Position numbers and translations under genes: made by a program | Notes under the pieces: model-generated | Told to the model about the DNA's origin: nothing | Database searches by the model: none | The model's input: the letters and a program-made list of their open reading frames with translations, nothing else | Part shown: positions 1 to 8,485 of the stretch, in pieces | Layout of the letters: each line of letters begins with the position of its first letter | How positions within the stretch are numbered: position 1 is the first letter of the stretch | Source: Bacteroidales bacterium | GTDB taxonomy: Bacteria; Bacteroidota; Bacteroidia; Bacteroidales; F082 | Direction: 5' to 3' | DNA: 64,000 nucleotides | Assembly (NCBI GenBank): GCA_016281295.1 | Contig: JAEEII010000287.1 | Coordinates: forward strand, 58,615-122,614

Positions 1-281
1 ACACGGCCTTCAGGGACGGTGAAACCCGCTGGTAATTTGTCGAGCGACTGGTACACGTACTCCACAGGGATGCCGTATTTTTCTGTGTTGTTGACTTTCT
101 TGAAAGCCTCGGCGAAGTCCTCGCGGATGACGAAGACCACTTTGCCAAAGCCGGCGCGTTTCGCGTCGAAGATGGAATAGTCGAGGATGGCCTCATTGTT
201 AGGACCTACGCCATCCATCTGTTTTAATGCGCCATATCTGGAACCCATTCCAGCGGCTAAAACTAATAAGGTAGGGGACAT
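1..281 (-). CDS. Sugar nucleotidyltransferase, N-terminal part (cut by window edge)
   Basis: The reading frame is open from an ATG at 281 to the left window edge (93 codons seen). The protein starts MSPTLLVLAAGMGSRYGALK, the glycine-rich NTP-binding signature of nucleotidyltransferases that activate sugar 1-phosphates, followed by a lysine-containing segment and VGPNNEAILDYSIFDA. It lies 27 bp downstream of galactokinase on the same strand, so the two are probably cotranscribed. A role in turning a sugar 1-phosphate made by the kinase into an NDP-sugar is attractive but inferred. The C-terminal part that would show substrate preference is outside the window, so neither nucleotide nor sugar can be named. 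Confidence 0.85.
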   Translation of the reverse strand, partial: MSPTLLVLAAGMGSRYGALKQMDGVGPNNEAILDYSIFDAKRAGFGKVVFVIREDFAEAFKKVNNTEKYGIPVEYVYQSLDKLPAGFTVPEGR

Positions 282-308
282 TATTTTATGGAATTTAAAA
301 TTTAAGAA

Positions 309-1454
309 TTAGAGTTTTCTGGAGCCGTCGCTGATGACGACATCGTAGATTTTGGGCTCGTGACCGAATTTTTCATTGTATTTCTGTTTTGCCGTGGCGA
401 TGAAAGGCTCATACAGGTCTTCTTTGACAAGGTTGATGGTGCAGCCGCCGAAGCCGCCACCCATGACACGGGAACCCGTGACGCCGCATTGTTTGGCCAC
501 GTCATTGAGGAAGTCGAGTTCCTCGCAGCTCACCTCGTATAGTTTGCTCATCCCAAAGTGGGTGCCATACATGCGTTCGCCAACGGTCTCATAGTCACCT
601 CTTTCCAAGGCTTCACAGACATCAAGCACACGCTGTTTTTCACCAATGACGTAGGATGCTCTCAGGTAGTCTTCCCCAGAGATGTCGGGACGCACTTCGT
701 CGAGCATATCCTGGGTGGCGTCGCTGAGGTATTTCACCTCAGGGTGTTTTTTGGCGATGTGGGCGCAGGCGTTTTCGCAGGAGGCACGGCGCTTGTTGTA
801 TGCCGAGGAGGCGAGTTCGTGTTTCACGACGGTGTCGAGAAGCACCACTTTATAACCTTTGGGGTCGAAGGGGAAATACTCGAATTCCATGGTGGCGCAG
901 TTGAGGCGCATCAGGTGGCCTTGTTTGCCGAAGAGAGAGGCGAACTGGTCCATGATGCCGCATTTCACTCCTACATAGTTATGCTCGGTGGCTTGGCCGA
1001 TGCGCGCCAGCTCGAATTTATCGATGTTGAGATGCAACATGTCGTTGAGGGCGAAGGCGTAGGTGCTTTCGAGTGCTGCTGATGACGACATGCCTGCACC
1101 GATAGGCACGTTACCATAAAAAACGGTGTCGAACCCTTCAAGACGATAGCCTCGCTTGATGATTTCGCGGCACACGCCAAAGAGATAGTTTGCCCAGTGC
1201 ATGTTGGGGAAGTCTTCCTCATTCATGCCGAACTCGCAGTAGTCCTCTTTGTCGAGGGAATAGGCCCTTACCTTGTTAGTACCATTGAGCCGGATGGCTG
1301 CATAGATGCCTTTGTCGATAGCCCCTGGGAACACGTAGCCCCCGTTGTAGTCCGTATGTTCGCCGATGAGGTTGACACGTCCCGGCGAGGTGTAAACACT
1401 GCATTCCTGTCCGAAACGTTCGGAGAAAATGCTTTTGAGTTGGTTGATATCCAT
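309..1454 (-). CDS. galK: Galactokinase
   Basis: Cytoplasmic GHMP-family kinase that phosphorylates galactose at C1, the first step of the Leloir pathway. At 381 residues it has the usual length. The galactokinase signature GRVNLIGEHTDYNGG is at residues 25-39, the GHMP phosphate-binding loop VPIGAGMSSSAALE at about 116-129, the segment with the catalytic aspartate (CGIMDQFAS) near 165, and the C-terminal motif MGGGFGGCTINLV at about 331-343. All key motifs are intact. The downstream nucleotidyltransferase follows after 27 bp with no terminator between. Other galactose genes (galT, galM, a transporter) are not in view and may lie elsewhere. Confidence 0.97.
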   Translation of the reverse strand: MDINQLKSIFSERFGQECSVYTSPGRVNLIGEHTDYNGGYVFPGAIDKGIYAAIRLNGTNKVRAYSLDKEDYCEFGMNEEDFPNMHWANYLFGVCREIIKRGYRLEGFDTVFYGNVPIGAGMSSSAALESTYAFALNDMLHLNIDKFELARIGQATEHNYVGVKCGIMDQFASLFGKQGHLMRLNCATMEFEYFPFDPKGYKVVLLDTVVKHELASSAYNKRRASCENACAHIAKKHPEVKYLSDATQDMLDEVRPDISGEDYLRASYVIGEKQRVLDVCEALERGDYETVGERMYGTHFGMSKLYEVSCEELDFLNDVAKQCGVTGSRVMGGGFGGCTINLVKEDLYEPFIATAKQKYNEKFGHEPKIYDVVISDGSRKL

Positions 1455-1556
1455 AGTGCAAAATTTAAGGGCGCAAGTTAAGAAAAAAATGGATTTGTCA
1501 TTGTCAATTCAATTTTTTTTTCATGGCAACTGCATCAAATAATGTCGTAAGTGACA

Positions 1557-1588
1557 CTTGCAAATGTCAATCATTTGTCTGAACTTTG
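1557..1588 (+). promoter_or_regulatory. Possible Bacteroidota promoter for the 1670 gene
   Basis: CTTG at 1557-1560, a 20-base spacer, then GAACTTTG at 1581-1588 resembles TTTG-N19/20-TAnnTTTG with one mismatch in each box. It would give a leader of about 75 bases. The leader contains an imperfect hairpin (CTAATACCG / CGGGTTAG, about 1634-1654) and a four-codon mini-ORF beginning at 1659. Confidence 0.35.
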
Positions 1589-1669
1589 CACAAAAGTTGT
1601 ACGTATGATTCTTTTATTCTTTTTTAATAATCTCTAATACCGCTAACGGGTTAGAAGTATGAAACCATC

Positions 1670-2092
1670 ATGAAACGAAAATATTGGATTATCCTTATCA
1701 TCTTAGCCCTTTTGGCCATTGGGTTGGGTCTTTTCCTGCTGTTTCGCCCCAGCGTGCATCATGCTGAGATTATTGACCCGAGAACGCTTCATGCCAGCCC
1801 TGCGCACAAATCCATGATTGTTGGGGCTTGGCATAACGAAGGGCATCTGTTTTACCGTTTTTTTGAAGATGGAACAGGTTATACCTGGGATTTAGCGGAA
1901 GATGTCAGTGAGAAAGAAGCTCTTCCGTTTCAATGGGAAGCGTTCGACAAAGCGGTGATGATTAGCCATAAAATGAGACTCAAAGGCATCGTTCCTCGTT
2001 ATTATCTTATCGACGTGATCAATGACTACGATTTCCGTTTCCATGACACTTATAATACATATACCCTTGAAAGGGTAAGGGATAGCCTCTAA
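1670..2092 (+). CDS. Membrane-anchored protein of unknown function, possibly lipocalin-like
   Basis: The 140-residue protein has one hydrophobic segment at residues 5-25 (IILIILALLAIGLGLFLLF) after a short basic N-terminus, so it is probably anchored in the inner membrane with the rest outside the cytoplasm. The remaining 115 residues include SMIVGAWHNEGHLFYRFFED and a DGTGYTWD segment. This W...F..DGTG pattern recalls small lipocalin-like beta-barrel proteins common in Bacteroidota, but the match is by eye only. The start at 1670 is preceded by a four-codon ORF (ATG at 1659) whose stop overlaps the start as ATGA, so translation may be coupled. Its 3' end overlaps the convergent gene by 4 bp. 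Confidence 0.7.
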   Translation: MKRKYWIILIILALLAIGLGLFLLFRPSVHHAEIIDPRTLHASPAHKSMIVGAWHNEGHLFYRFFEDGTGYTWDLAEDVSEKEALPFQWEAFDKAVMISHKMRLKGIVPRYYLIDVINDYDFRFHDTYNTYTLERVRDSL

Positions 2093-3558
2093 CGGATCTT
2101 CACGACCTCATACCTCTTGTTGGTGTACTCCGGCATGACACTACCCATTGGAGCGTTAGGGAAGGTGGGGTCACATATTACATATTGTTTCCCGCCATAA
2201 TCAAAACAGCTTCCAGGATAGGAAAAGTCTTCATCCCAATGAACAGCCGTTGCTAAATGGTCTCCATAGAGAACACCGACGACCTCACAGTCAGTAAAGC
2301 TTCGTACAAGCCAGGCGAACAAAGCGCATCGATCCTCACAGTCACTGTAAGGATAGCCAATGACCTCCTCAGGAAAGAAGTACTTTTCATGACCGAACTG
2401 CTCTTCGTCGATCTTATATGCAAAAGAGGTTTGAACGAAATCCAACAGGATGCCAACAATCTGCTGAGTGTTGTAGCGAGATCGCAATGAATCAATCGTG
2501 GCATGAATCACCTCGTATGCCTCTGTGGGTAGTCCACCCTTCGCATAGACGGGAAAGACCGTCAAAGGCATGTCGTCGTAATACCGTAGGTGGGATGTGT
2601 TGTAGGGGAGGGCAAGGTCGATGCCTGCCATAGGTAGTTTCATTTTTCGGAGCTTGTCACATGAGCTGAGATGAAGGGGATACTTGAAATTCAATCCTAT
2701 CTGTCGTAAATCTTTGGCATCAGCTTTCTCACTGTATGAATAGATATCCTCGCCCCGTTTGCCGCCATAAACCGCATAATATTTGAAGCCGTTGAGTCGG
2801 TAAAATGGAAGGGAGTATACCTCTTTGCTGTTGTCAATGGCTAACAAAAGCATGAGCTGTCCACTTTCCAACCCACGTCCTACACGAGCCCTGAATCCAT
2901 TGCGGTGAAGCATGAGAAAACAGAACAGGACCCGGTCGTTATTGTTGGAAAAGGTTTTCTCTGAAATCGAACGGAGCAACAGATAATAACCCCACGGATT
3001 TAACCCCAGTCGTTTTATTGTGGCCGCCAACTCGCGATGCAGCAACAGCACTTCCGGCCTTGATGACATGGATCTATAGTATTGCGCCACATCGCTTTCC
3101 CGAGTTCCTTGTGACTTGCGCTTCAGCATCTCCGAAAGGTGAAAACTAACAGGTGTCCCATAGAAATGAAAGGCAATCATATCTTTCTCATCTACTTGAG
3201 TGGCATCAAAAAAGTCTACTTGACTCGTATTAGGAATGGAGATGACATTATACAATGCCTCATTATCGTATTTTTTCCCGGTATGCGTCTGTTTTGTGTT
3301 GATTTCTGAACGCTTAGGTGCTGAATAAAAACTGCCGGATGATTTGAAACATTGGTACTCAGTCCAGACTTCAGCCAGAAAACGATCGAACTCCGCATTG
3401 GCCTGAGCTTTGAATTGATTGTATTCTTGATTGATTTCTTTTTGGAAACGTTCAAAACTGTTTTGGGTTGCGGTATTGGGATCGGGTTCTTGCCCCATAA
3501 TAGCCGTTGTGCCGCCAAAAGCAAAGCATAATGCTATGATAAGGATGGTCTTTTTCAT
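2089..3558 (-). CDS. Secreted transglutaminase-like (cysteine protease fold) protein
   Basis: The start at 3558 is chosen because MKKTILIIALCFAFGGTTA is a clear signal peptide; an upstream in-frame ATG at 3582 adds eight residues that would spoil it. Mature residues 25-80 form a charged, probably helical stretch with spaced aromatics (ERFQKEINQEYNQF, EFDRFLAEVWTEYQCF). The C-terminal 90 residues look like a transglutaminase-like core: SDCEDRCALFAWL with probable catalytic Cys407, VHWDED with His440, and CDPTFP with Asp463. The family includes peptidases, cross-linking enzymes and inactive relatives, so activity and substrate are unknown. The gene is monocistronic, divergent from the next gene, and overlaps its convergent neighbour by 4 bp. 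Confidence 0.72.
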   Translation of the reverse strand: MKKTILIIALCFAFGGTTAIMGQEPDPNTATQNSFERFQKEINQEYNQFKAQANAEFDRFLAEVWTEYQCFKSSGSFYSAPKRSEINTKQTHTGKKYDNEALYNVISIPNTSQVDFFDATQVDEKDMIAFHFYGTPVSFHLSEMLKRKSQGTRESDVAQYYRSMSSRPEVLLLHRELAATIKRLGLNPWGYYLLLRSISEKTFSNNNDRVLFCFLMLHRNGFRARVGRGLESGQLMLLLAIDNSKEVYSLPFYRLNGFKYYAVYGGKRGEDIYSYSEKADAKDLRQIGLNFKYPLHLSSCDKLRKMKLPMAGIDLALPYNTSHLRYYDDMPLTVFPVYAKGGLPTEAYEVIHATIDSLRSRYNTQQIVGILLDFVQTSFAYKIDEEQFGHEKYFFPEEVIGYPYSDCEDRCALFAWLVRSFTDCEVVGVLYGDHLATAVHWDEDFSYPGSCFDYGGKQYVICDPTFPNAPMGSVMPEYTNKRYEVVKIR

Positions 3559-3629
3559 GTGCTTTGTGATATGTGTATGCAAATGTATGAAAATATGGTG
3601 CAGGGATGCATTCGATTCATAAAAAAATG

Positions 3630-3637
3630 TATCTTTG
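3630..3637 (+). promoter_or_regulatory. Bacteroidota -7 box for the 3678 gene
   Basis: TATCTTTG is a perfect TAnnTTTG match 40 bases before the ATG at 3678. No good TTTG -33 box is seen at the expected distance. Confidence 0.55.
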
Positions 3638-3677
3638 AAGCCCGGAAAAAATTCGCACTAAATAAAGAAAGAGTACC

Positions 3678-4343
3678 ATGAAAAAAATTAGCAAGGTATT
3701 ATTGTTCATCCCGGTGATGATGCTCGTGGCGATGAACGCCAACGCCCAAGTCAAGCCTGTGTTGAATGGCCCAGTAAAAAAGATCGACAAGGAGTTGGGC
3801 AATGAATGCAAAAATAGAGTCAAGACCTATAAAGAGGGACAATGGTCACTGTACGACACTTCACAAACCTTGGAATGGGCCTTGTTGAATCATTTCCCGA
3901 AACTTGAAGAAGGAAACTGCCACGAAACTGCTGGAACCGCAACCAAGGTCATCTCTATCAGAACGGGAATTCTTCAAGCCAAGAACAATGCGAGTAGCGA
4001 CTACGCACAAAGAGCCATGACTCAGATGGTGGACTTTGTCATGAACAACATTGGCGAACTCAACGAAGAGGATGGAGCCGCATTCAAGTCTTTCTTCTCC
4101 ATCTACCAGTCGAAGATGGAAGAGGAAATTAACAAGGAACTCACTCCTTCCTATTCTGTTTACCACTCCAACGGCAAAGATGAAAGCGGGGCAGAGACCT
4201 TTGATGTGCAATCTTATTTCTTTTTGGACGATAGCACTGCCACACAAGCTCGGATTAAAGCTGTCAACGAGGCCTTGTCAGAAAACAAAACCGCTCAGAA
4301 ATATTCCGATCGAATCCGTGATTTCGTGAAGGAAGAGAAATAA
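3678..4343 (+). CDS. Secreted protein of unknown function
   Basis: The 221-residue protein begins with a classical signal peptide (MKKISKVLLFIPVMMLVAMNANA, cleavage before QVKP). The mature part is mostly charged and predicted helical. It has no lipobox, no sorting domain and no catalytic motif that I recognise. Two cysteines (in GNECKN and EGNCHE) could form a disulphide in the periplasm. It sits 27 bp upstream of the fucosidase start with no terminator between, so cotranscription is likely, but nothing in the sequence ties it to glycan breakdown. Confidence 0.75.
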   Translation: MKKISKVLLFIPVMMLVAMNANAQVKPVLNGPVKKIDKELGNECKNRVKTYKEGQWSLYDTSQTLEWALLNHFPKLEEGNCHETAGTATKVISIRTGILQAKNNASSDYAQRAMTQMVDFVMNNIGELNEEDGAAFKSFFSIYQSKMEEEINKELTPSYSVYHSNGKDESGAETFDVQSYFFLDDSTATQARIKAVNEALSENKTAQKYSDRIRDFVKEEK

Positions 4344-4370
4344 CACCAAGAGTGTAAGTTGTCCCCAATC

Positions 4371-5813
4371 ATGAAAAGGCATCCTTTGTTCCCAGCCATG
4401 CTGATGCTGTTTCTCGCCTCCTGTGCCAACGCACCTGAGGCCGTGGAGCCGGTACCTACTATGCAGCAGTTGGAATGGCAACAGCTTGAAACCTACGCTT
4501 TCATCCATTTCGGACTGAACACTTTCAACGACATGGAATGGGGTTACGGTGACACGCCTGCATTTACCTTTAACCCCACCGACTTGGATTGCGAACAGTG
4601 GGTGCTGACCTTGAAAGCCGCAGGAATGAAAGGGGTGATCTTCACCGCCAAACACCATGACGGATTCTGTCTGTGGCCCACGAAGTCAACCGATTACTCC
4701 ATCATGAACTCTCCTTATCAAAACGGCAAAGGCGATGTGGTAGGGGAGTTGTGCGAGGCTTGCCGCAAACATGGCCTGAAGTTCGGTTTGTACCTGTCGC
4801 CTTGGGATCGTCATCATGCGGATTATGGGCGCGAAGAATATGTGAAGACCTACCATCAACAAATACAAGAACTGGTGGATCATTACGGTCCTTTCTTCGA
4901 GTTTTGGTTCGACGGGGCCAACGGAGGCGACGGCTGGTACGGTGGCGCTAAAGAGAAACGTGCCATCAAGGCTGAGGAATACTATGATTATCAGACGGCT
5001 AAGAGCCGCATCTTGGCTAAAAGTCCTGACGCCATGATTTTTGGAGGCACCGTCCCAACCATCCGTTGGATTGGCAACGAAGAGGGAAGAGCCGCAGCTA
5101 CACAATGGTGCCGTTATTCTCTTGACTTCGAGAAACTTAATGATACAAAACTGCTTGCTACGGGCATCCCTACAGGTGAGGTGTGGCTGCCCGCTGAGGT
5201 GGATGTGTCCATCCGTCCGGGTTGGTTTTATCATGAACGTGAAGATGCTCAGGTGAAGACGGTTGATCAACTGATGGAGTTGTATTATTCCAGCGTTGGT
5301 CGCAATGCGAATTTGCTTCTGAATGTACCTGTCAATTCAAAAGGGAGGATATCGTCTATCGATTCCGCGACTTTGGTGGCTTGGAGGGCCAAGATTGAGG
5401 AAAGTTTCCAAAAGGATGTGCTGCAACAATGCAAGGTGATGGCCAGTAATGCCAGAGGCAGTCGCTATAAGGCGGAAAATGTGCTGAATGAAGATGTCTG
5501 CCGTTATTGGTCCACAGAAGATGGTGTCACCCGTGCGGAGCTGGTTTTCCATTTTCCGGAACCCACCCAACTGAACACGCTGATGCTTCAAGAATACCTT
5601 CCTTTAGGTCAGCGTGTCAAAGGATTCAGCCTTTTCTATGCGACTCAAAATGAACATTGGCTCCCTGTTGAGACAGATGAGCCAATGACAACTATTGGTT
5701 ATAAGCGAATTGTTCGTTTTCAGCCGATTAAGGCAAATTACCTAAAGGTACGCTTTCATGTTGATGCCAGCCCAGTATCGATTCAAAAAGTGGCTGCATT
5801 TGATGTGCGTTGA
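4371..5813 (+). CDS. Alpha-L-fucosidase lipoprotein, GH29, with C-terminal F5/8-type C-like domain
   Basis: Retaining alpha-L-fucosidase that removes terminal fucose from host or dietary glycans, probably at the cell surface or in the periplasm. The start is taken at ATG 4371: MKRHPLFPAMLMLFLASC ends in a lipobox with the lipidated Cys. A TTG four codons upstream would be a worse start. The GH29 core runs from about residue 30 (LETYAFIHFGLNTF) through FTAKHHDGFCLWPT and LYLSPWDRH to FEFWFDGANGG, where Asp181 fits the family nucleophile. From about residue 350 a discoidin (F5/8 type C)-like module follows (RYKAENVLNEDVCRYW, RAELVFHF), likely for glycan binding. The stop codon directly abuts that of the convergent sirtuin gene. 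No susC/susD pair is nearby. Confidence 0.93.
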   Translation: MKRHPLFPAMLMLFLASCANAPEAVEPVPTMQQLEWQQLETYAFIHFGLNTFNDMEWGYGDTPAFTFNPTDLDCEQWVLTLKAAGMKGVIFTAKHHDGFCLWPTKSTDYSIMNSPYQNGKGDVVGELCEACRKHGLKFGLYLSPWDRHHADYGREEYVKTYHQQIQELVDHYGPFFEFWFDGANGGDGWYGGAKEKRAIKAEEYYDYQTAKSRILAKSPDAMIFGGTVPTIRWIGNEEGRAAATQWCRYSLDFEKLNDTKLLATGIPTGEVWLPAEVDVSIRPGWFYHEREDAQVKTVDQLMELYYSSVGRNANLLLNVPVNSKGRISSIDSATLVAWRAKIEESFQKDVLQQCKVMASNARGSRYKAENVLNEDVCRYWSTEDGVTRAELVFHFPEPTQLNTLMLQEYLPLGQRVKGFSLFYATQNEHWLPVETDEPMTTIGYKRIVRFQPIKANYLKVRFHVDASPVSIQKVAAFDVR

Positions 5814-6566
5814 TTAGTGCTCCATGAGGGCGTCGATGGCGGGAAGAATCTCGCCAGACTTGCCTTGGAGGAAAACGTCGGTGATATAGCTGGTATAGGT
5901 GGACGGCTCCATGTTAATCTCGATGATTTTGGCTCCATTTCGTTTGGCGATGCCAGGAATCATGTTGGCTGGACTGACCTGTCCTGAGGTGCCAATGATG
6001 ACAAAGGCGTCGCAGTTCTCCGCTGCCTTAACCGAGCCATAATAGGCATCCTCGGGAATGCCTTCGCCGAAGAAGATGAAGTCGGGTTTCATCAGGCCTC
6101 CACATTCCTTGCAACGTGGTGGCTTCTCCGTCATCTGGATTTCCTTCGCGAGTAACTTGCATCCGCATTTGGTGCAGATAAAACGCGACATGTTGCCATG
6201 AAACTCATATACGGTCGAGTTTCCAGCGATGGTGTGCAGGTCATCGATGTTCTGGGTGATGACGCAGCTCAGTCGTCTTTCCCGTTCCCATTTAGCCAGG
6301 ATTTCATGACCGGGGTTGGGCTTTACCTTCTCGTTGTTGAAATAGTTGTAAAACACCTCGCGAATGATGTTCCATGACTCTTGGGTGTGTTTGTAGTAAT
6401 ACTCGATGTCGAGAGCGTTGGGGTCGTATTTGTTCCAAATCCCGCCTTCCCCGCGGAAGGGAGGGATGCCGCTCTCAGCTGAAGTGCCAGCTCCTGTGAA
6501 TGCTACAATTTTCTTGGCTTCTGAAAGGATGCGAGCCGCTTCCTTGATTTTTTCCTGAAGTTCCAT
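5814..6566 (-). CDS. cobB: NAD-dependent protein deacylase, Sir2 family
   Basis: Cytoplasmic sirtuin that removes acyl groups from protein lysines using NAD+. The 250 residues show the NAD-binding motif FTGAGTSAESGIPPFRG near residues 24-40, TQNIDDLH, the catalytic histidine in EFHGN, a four-cysteine zinc site (CTKCG and CKECGG), and GTSGQVSPA. I see neither an Ala-Tyr-Arg desuccinylase signature nor an added domain. The ATG overlaps the stop of the upstream aat gene by one base (TAATG), so the two are translationally coupled. The symbol cobB is the usual name for bacterial members; substrate range cannot be read from the sequence. Confidence 0.95.
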   Translation of the reverse strand: MELQEKIKEAARILSEAKKIVAFTGAGTSAESGIPPFRGEGGIWNKYDPNALDIEYYYKHTQESWNIIREVFYNYFNNEKVKPNPGHEILAKWERERRLSCVITQNIDDLHTIAGNSTVYEFHGNMSRFICTKCGCKLLAKEIQMTEKPPRCKECGGLMKPDFIFFGEGIPEDAYYGSVKAAENCDAFVIIGTSGQVSPANMIPGIAKRNGAKIIEINMEPSTYTSYITDVFLQGKSGEILPAIDALMEH

Positions 6567-7351
6567 TAGTCTTCTGAGTTTAAAGCCAAGTCAGCATCCA
6601 GGTTATATGCCCGGAAACGTGCCCTCTCGGCTTGATTTATTGATATTTGAAATTTTTTCGCTGTGCCATCACCCCAGTGGCCTTTCAACGTTGGCTCGTT
6701 GACCAACTGTTGAATCTCACTGAGATATTCATCCCGTGAAATGGTATATGCTCCCAGGCTGATTAGATGTTTTGTTTCTTGTTGACAGTCAATGAGTTTA
6801 AAGTCATGTTCAACCAAGAACTCATGCAGATGGTAGAAGGCCACTTTCGAGGCGTCCGTCATGCTGTGGAACATTGACTCGCCACAAAACAGTTTTCCCA
6901 ATGCCACCCCGTAGAGCCCACCCACCAGCTCGCCTTCATGATAGGTCTCGAACGAATGTGCAAATCCCATGCGGTGTAGCTCCATGTATGCCTCAACCAT
7001 CTCATCGGTGATCCACGTTCCGTCTTGCCCTTCACGTGGAGTCTGTGCACACGCCCTCATGACCTTCTCGAATGCTGTGTCTATCCTAACCTCAAAACGG
7101 CCTGAACGTATGGTGTGCCTTAATGACTTGGAGACCCGCATCTCCCCTGGACGGATTACTAAACGGGGGTCCAACGACCACCATAACAAGGGCTCATTCT
7201 CATTATACCATGGGAAAATGCCGTTGGCGTAGGCCATGATAATCCGCTCTGGAGAAAGGTCTCCTCCAAAGGCCAACAGCCCCTCCTTGTTTGCCATACT
7301 CGCAGGCGGGAAACTGTAATCGTCGTCGTTTAACTGAAAGATTCGGTTCAT
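6566..7351 (-). CDS. aat: Leucyl/phenylalanyl-tRNA-protein transferase
   Basis: Transfers Leu or Phe from charged tRNA to proteins with N-terminal Lys or Arg, marking them for degradation by ClpS/ClpAP in the N-end rule pathway. The 261-residue protein carries typical family motifs: FPPASMANKEGLLAFGGDLS, NGIFPWYNENEPLLWWSLDP, GGLYGVALGKLFCGESMFH and ASKVAFYHL. The start gives MNRIFQLNDDDYSFPP, matching family N-termini. It is the first gene of a two-gene unit with the sirtuin. The clpC-type ATPase in this window is a different Clp partner, so no direct link is claimed. Confidence 0.96.
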   Translation of the reverse strand: MNRIFQLNDDDYSFPPASMANKEGLLAFGGDLSPERIIMAYANGIFPWYNENEPLLWWSLDPRLVIRPGEMRVSKSLRHTIRSGRFEVRIDTAFEKVMRACAQTPREGQDGTWITDEMVEAYMELHRMGFAHSFETYHEGELVGGLYGVALGKLFCGESMFHSMTDASKVAFYHLHEFLVEHDFKLIDCQQETKHLISLGAYTISRDEYLSEIQQLVNEPTLKGHWGDGTAKKFQISINQAERARFRAYNLDADLALNSED

Positions 7352-7401
7352 CGTATTTCAGTCGCAAAATTATAAAAAAAGAAAATCATGACAATATATA
7401 T

Positions 7402-7430
7402 TTTGATATTTAATTTTATTACTATATTTG
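7402..7430 (+). promoter_or_regulatory. Promoter for the endonuclease/phosphatase-family gene
   Basis: TTTG at 7402-7405 and TATATTTG at 7423-7430 (spacer 17, slightly short) lie just before the ATG at 7448. An upstream in-frame ATG at 7388 lies before this promoter, which supports the 7448 start. Confidence 0.6.
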
Positions 7431-7447
7431 TATCAAATTTTATCATA

Positions 7448-8485
7448 ATGAAACATCTGATATTTTTAATCATTGTATTTGCTTTGGCAATCAGTTCATT
7501 AGAAGCTCAGAATCTGATTTCCCCCTCGGATTCTGTGATGGTTGCTTTTTGGAATGTGGAGAATTTTTTCGATCCTTTCGTGGATTCTACCCTTGCCTAT
7601 AATGAATATACTGAACAAGGTGGACAACACTGGACCCAAAAAAGGTTCTATCACAAACGAAATAACCTGTACAAGGCTATCTTAAGTTTCTCTCAAGGAA
7701 AACCCCTGGGAATCATGGGACTTTGTGAAGTGGAGAACGAATATGTGCTGAATGCGCTCTTCGGCATGACGCCGTTGAAAAAGTTCAATTACCGGTGGGT
7801 GCATTATGAGGGTCCTGACCGAAGAGGCATCGACCCCGCCATCGTGTATTCTAAAGACCTTTTCCAGCTCATCAGTAGCGAGGCTATTCCTTATCATCAT
7901 CCCGATGACACGACATTCATCTCCCGTGATATCCTCTATGCCAAGTTCTTCGATTATAAACAGGATACACTTCATTGTTTTGTGAATCATTGGCCTTCCA
8001 AATACCGTGGGGAGCTGGAAACCGTGCAAGCGAGGAACGCGGCAGCCACCTTGCTGAGGCAGAAAGTTGACTCTATCATGACTGCGGCTTCTTGTCCTCC
8101 CAAGATTATCATCATGGGCGATTTCAACGACACCCCTGAGGCACCTTGTATTAGAGATGCACTTCAGGCATTGCCACTGGCAGAATGTAGTAGTGATTAT
8201 CAACTCGTCAATCTATTTGCATCAAGTTCCAATCTGGGTTTCAAAGGGACACTTAAGTATCAGGATACTTGGATGATTTTTGATCAAATAATTATTTCTA
8301 AATCGTTGTTAAATAACGATTTATTACACTGTACTTCAAGTGATGCTCGAATTATACATGATGGTTATCTTTTAGAAGAAGACCGGACTTATCATGGACA
8401 AAAACTGAATCGCACCTATCTGGGTCCCCGCTATCACGGAGGGTTCAGTGATCATCTTCCGGTGATGCTGTTGCTGCGTTATTGA
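7448..8485 (+). CDS. Secreted endonuclease/exonuclease/phosphatase-family protein
   Basis: The start at 7448 gives a signal peptide (MKHLIFLIIVFALAISSLEAQ). The 345-residue protein has the EEP fold motifs in order: VAFWNVENFFD, CEVEN, DRRGIDPAIVYSKD, VNHWPSKYRG, MGDFNDTPE and a C-terminal FSDHLPVML. These supply the metal-binding Asp/Glu/Asn residues and catalytic histidines, so the enzyme is probably active. Related Bacteroidota proteins are annotated as nucleases or phosphodiesterases; whether the substrate is DNA, RNA or a phospholipid cannot be told. A periplasmic or extracellular role in nucleic-acid scavenging is an inference. Its last 41 bases overlap the convergent AddB-like gene. Confidence 0.88.
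   Translation: MKHLIFLIIVFALAISSLEAQNLISPSDSVMVAFWNVENFFDPFVDSTLAYNEYTEQGGQHWTQKRFYHKRNNLYKAILSFSQGKPLGIMGLCEVENEYVLNALFGMTPLKKFNYRWVHYEGPDRRGIDPAIVYSKDLFQLISSEAIPYHHPDDTTFISRDILYAKFFDYKQDTLHCFVNHWPSKYRGELETVQARNAAATLLRQKVDSIMTAASCPPKIIIMGDFNDTPEAPCIRDALQALPLAECSSDYQLVNLFASSSNLGFKGTLKYQDTWMIFDQIIISKSLLNNDLLHCTSSDARIIHDGYLLEEDRTYHGQKLNRTYLGPRYHGGFSDHLPVMLLLRY

Noticed and set aside
558..1082. Plus-strand frame of 174 codons across galactokinase
   Set aside because: Lies wholly antisense to galK, which has every family motif.
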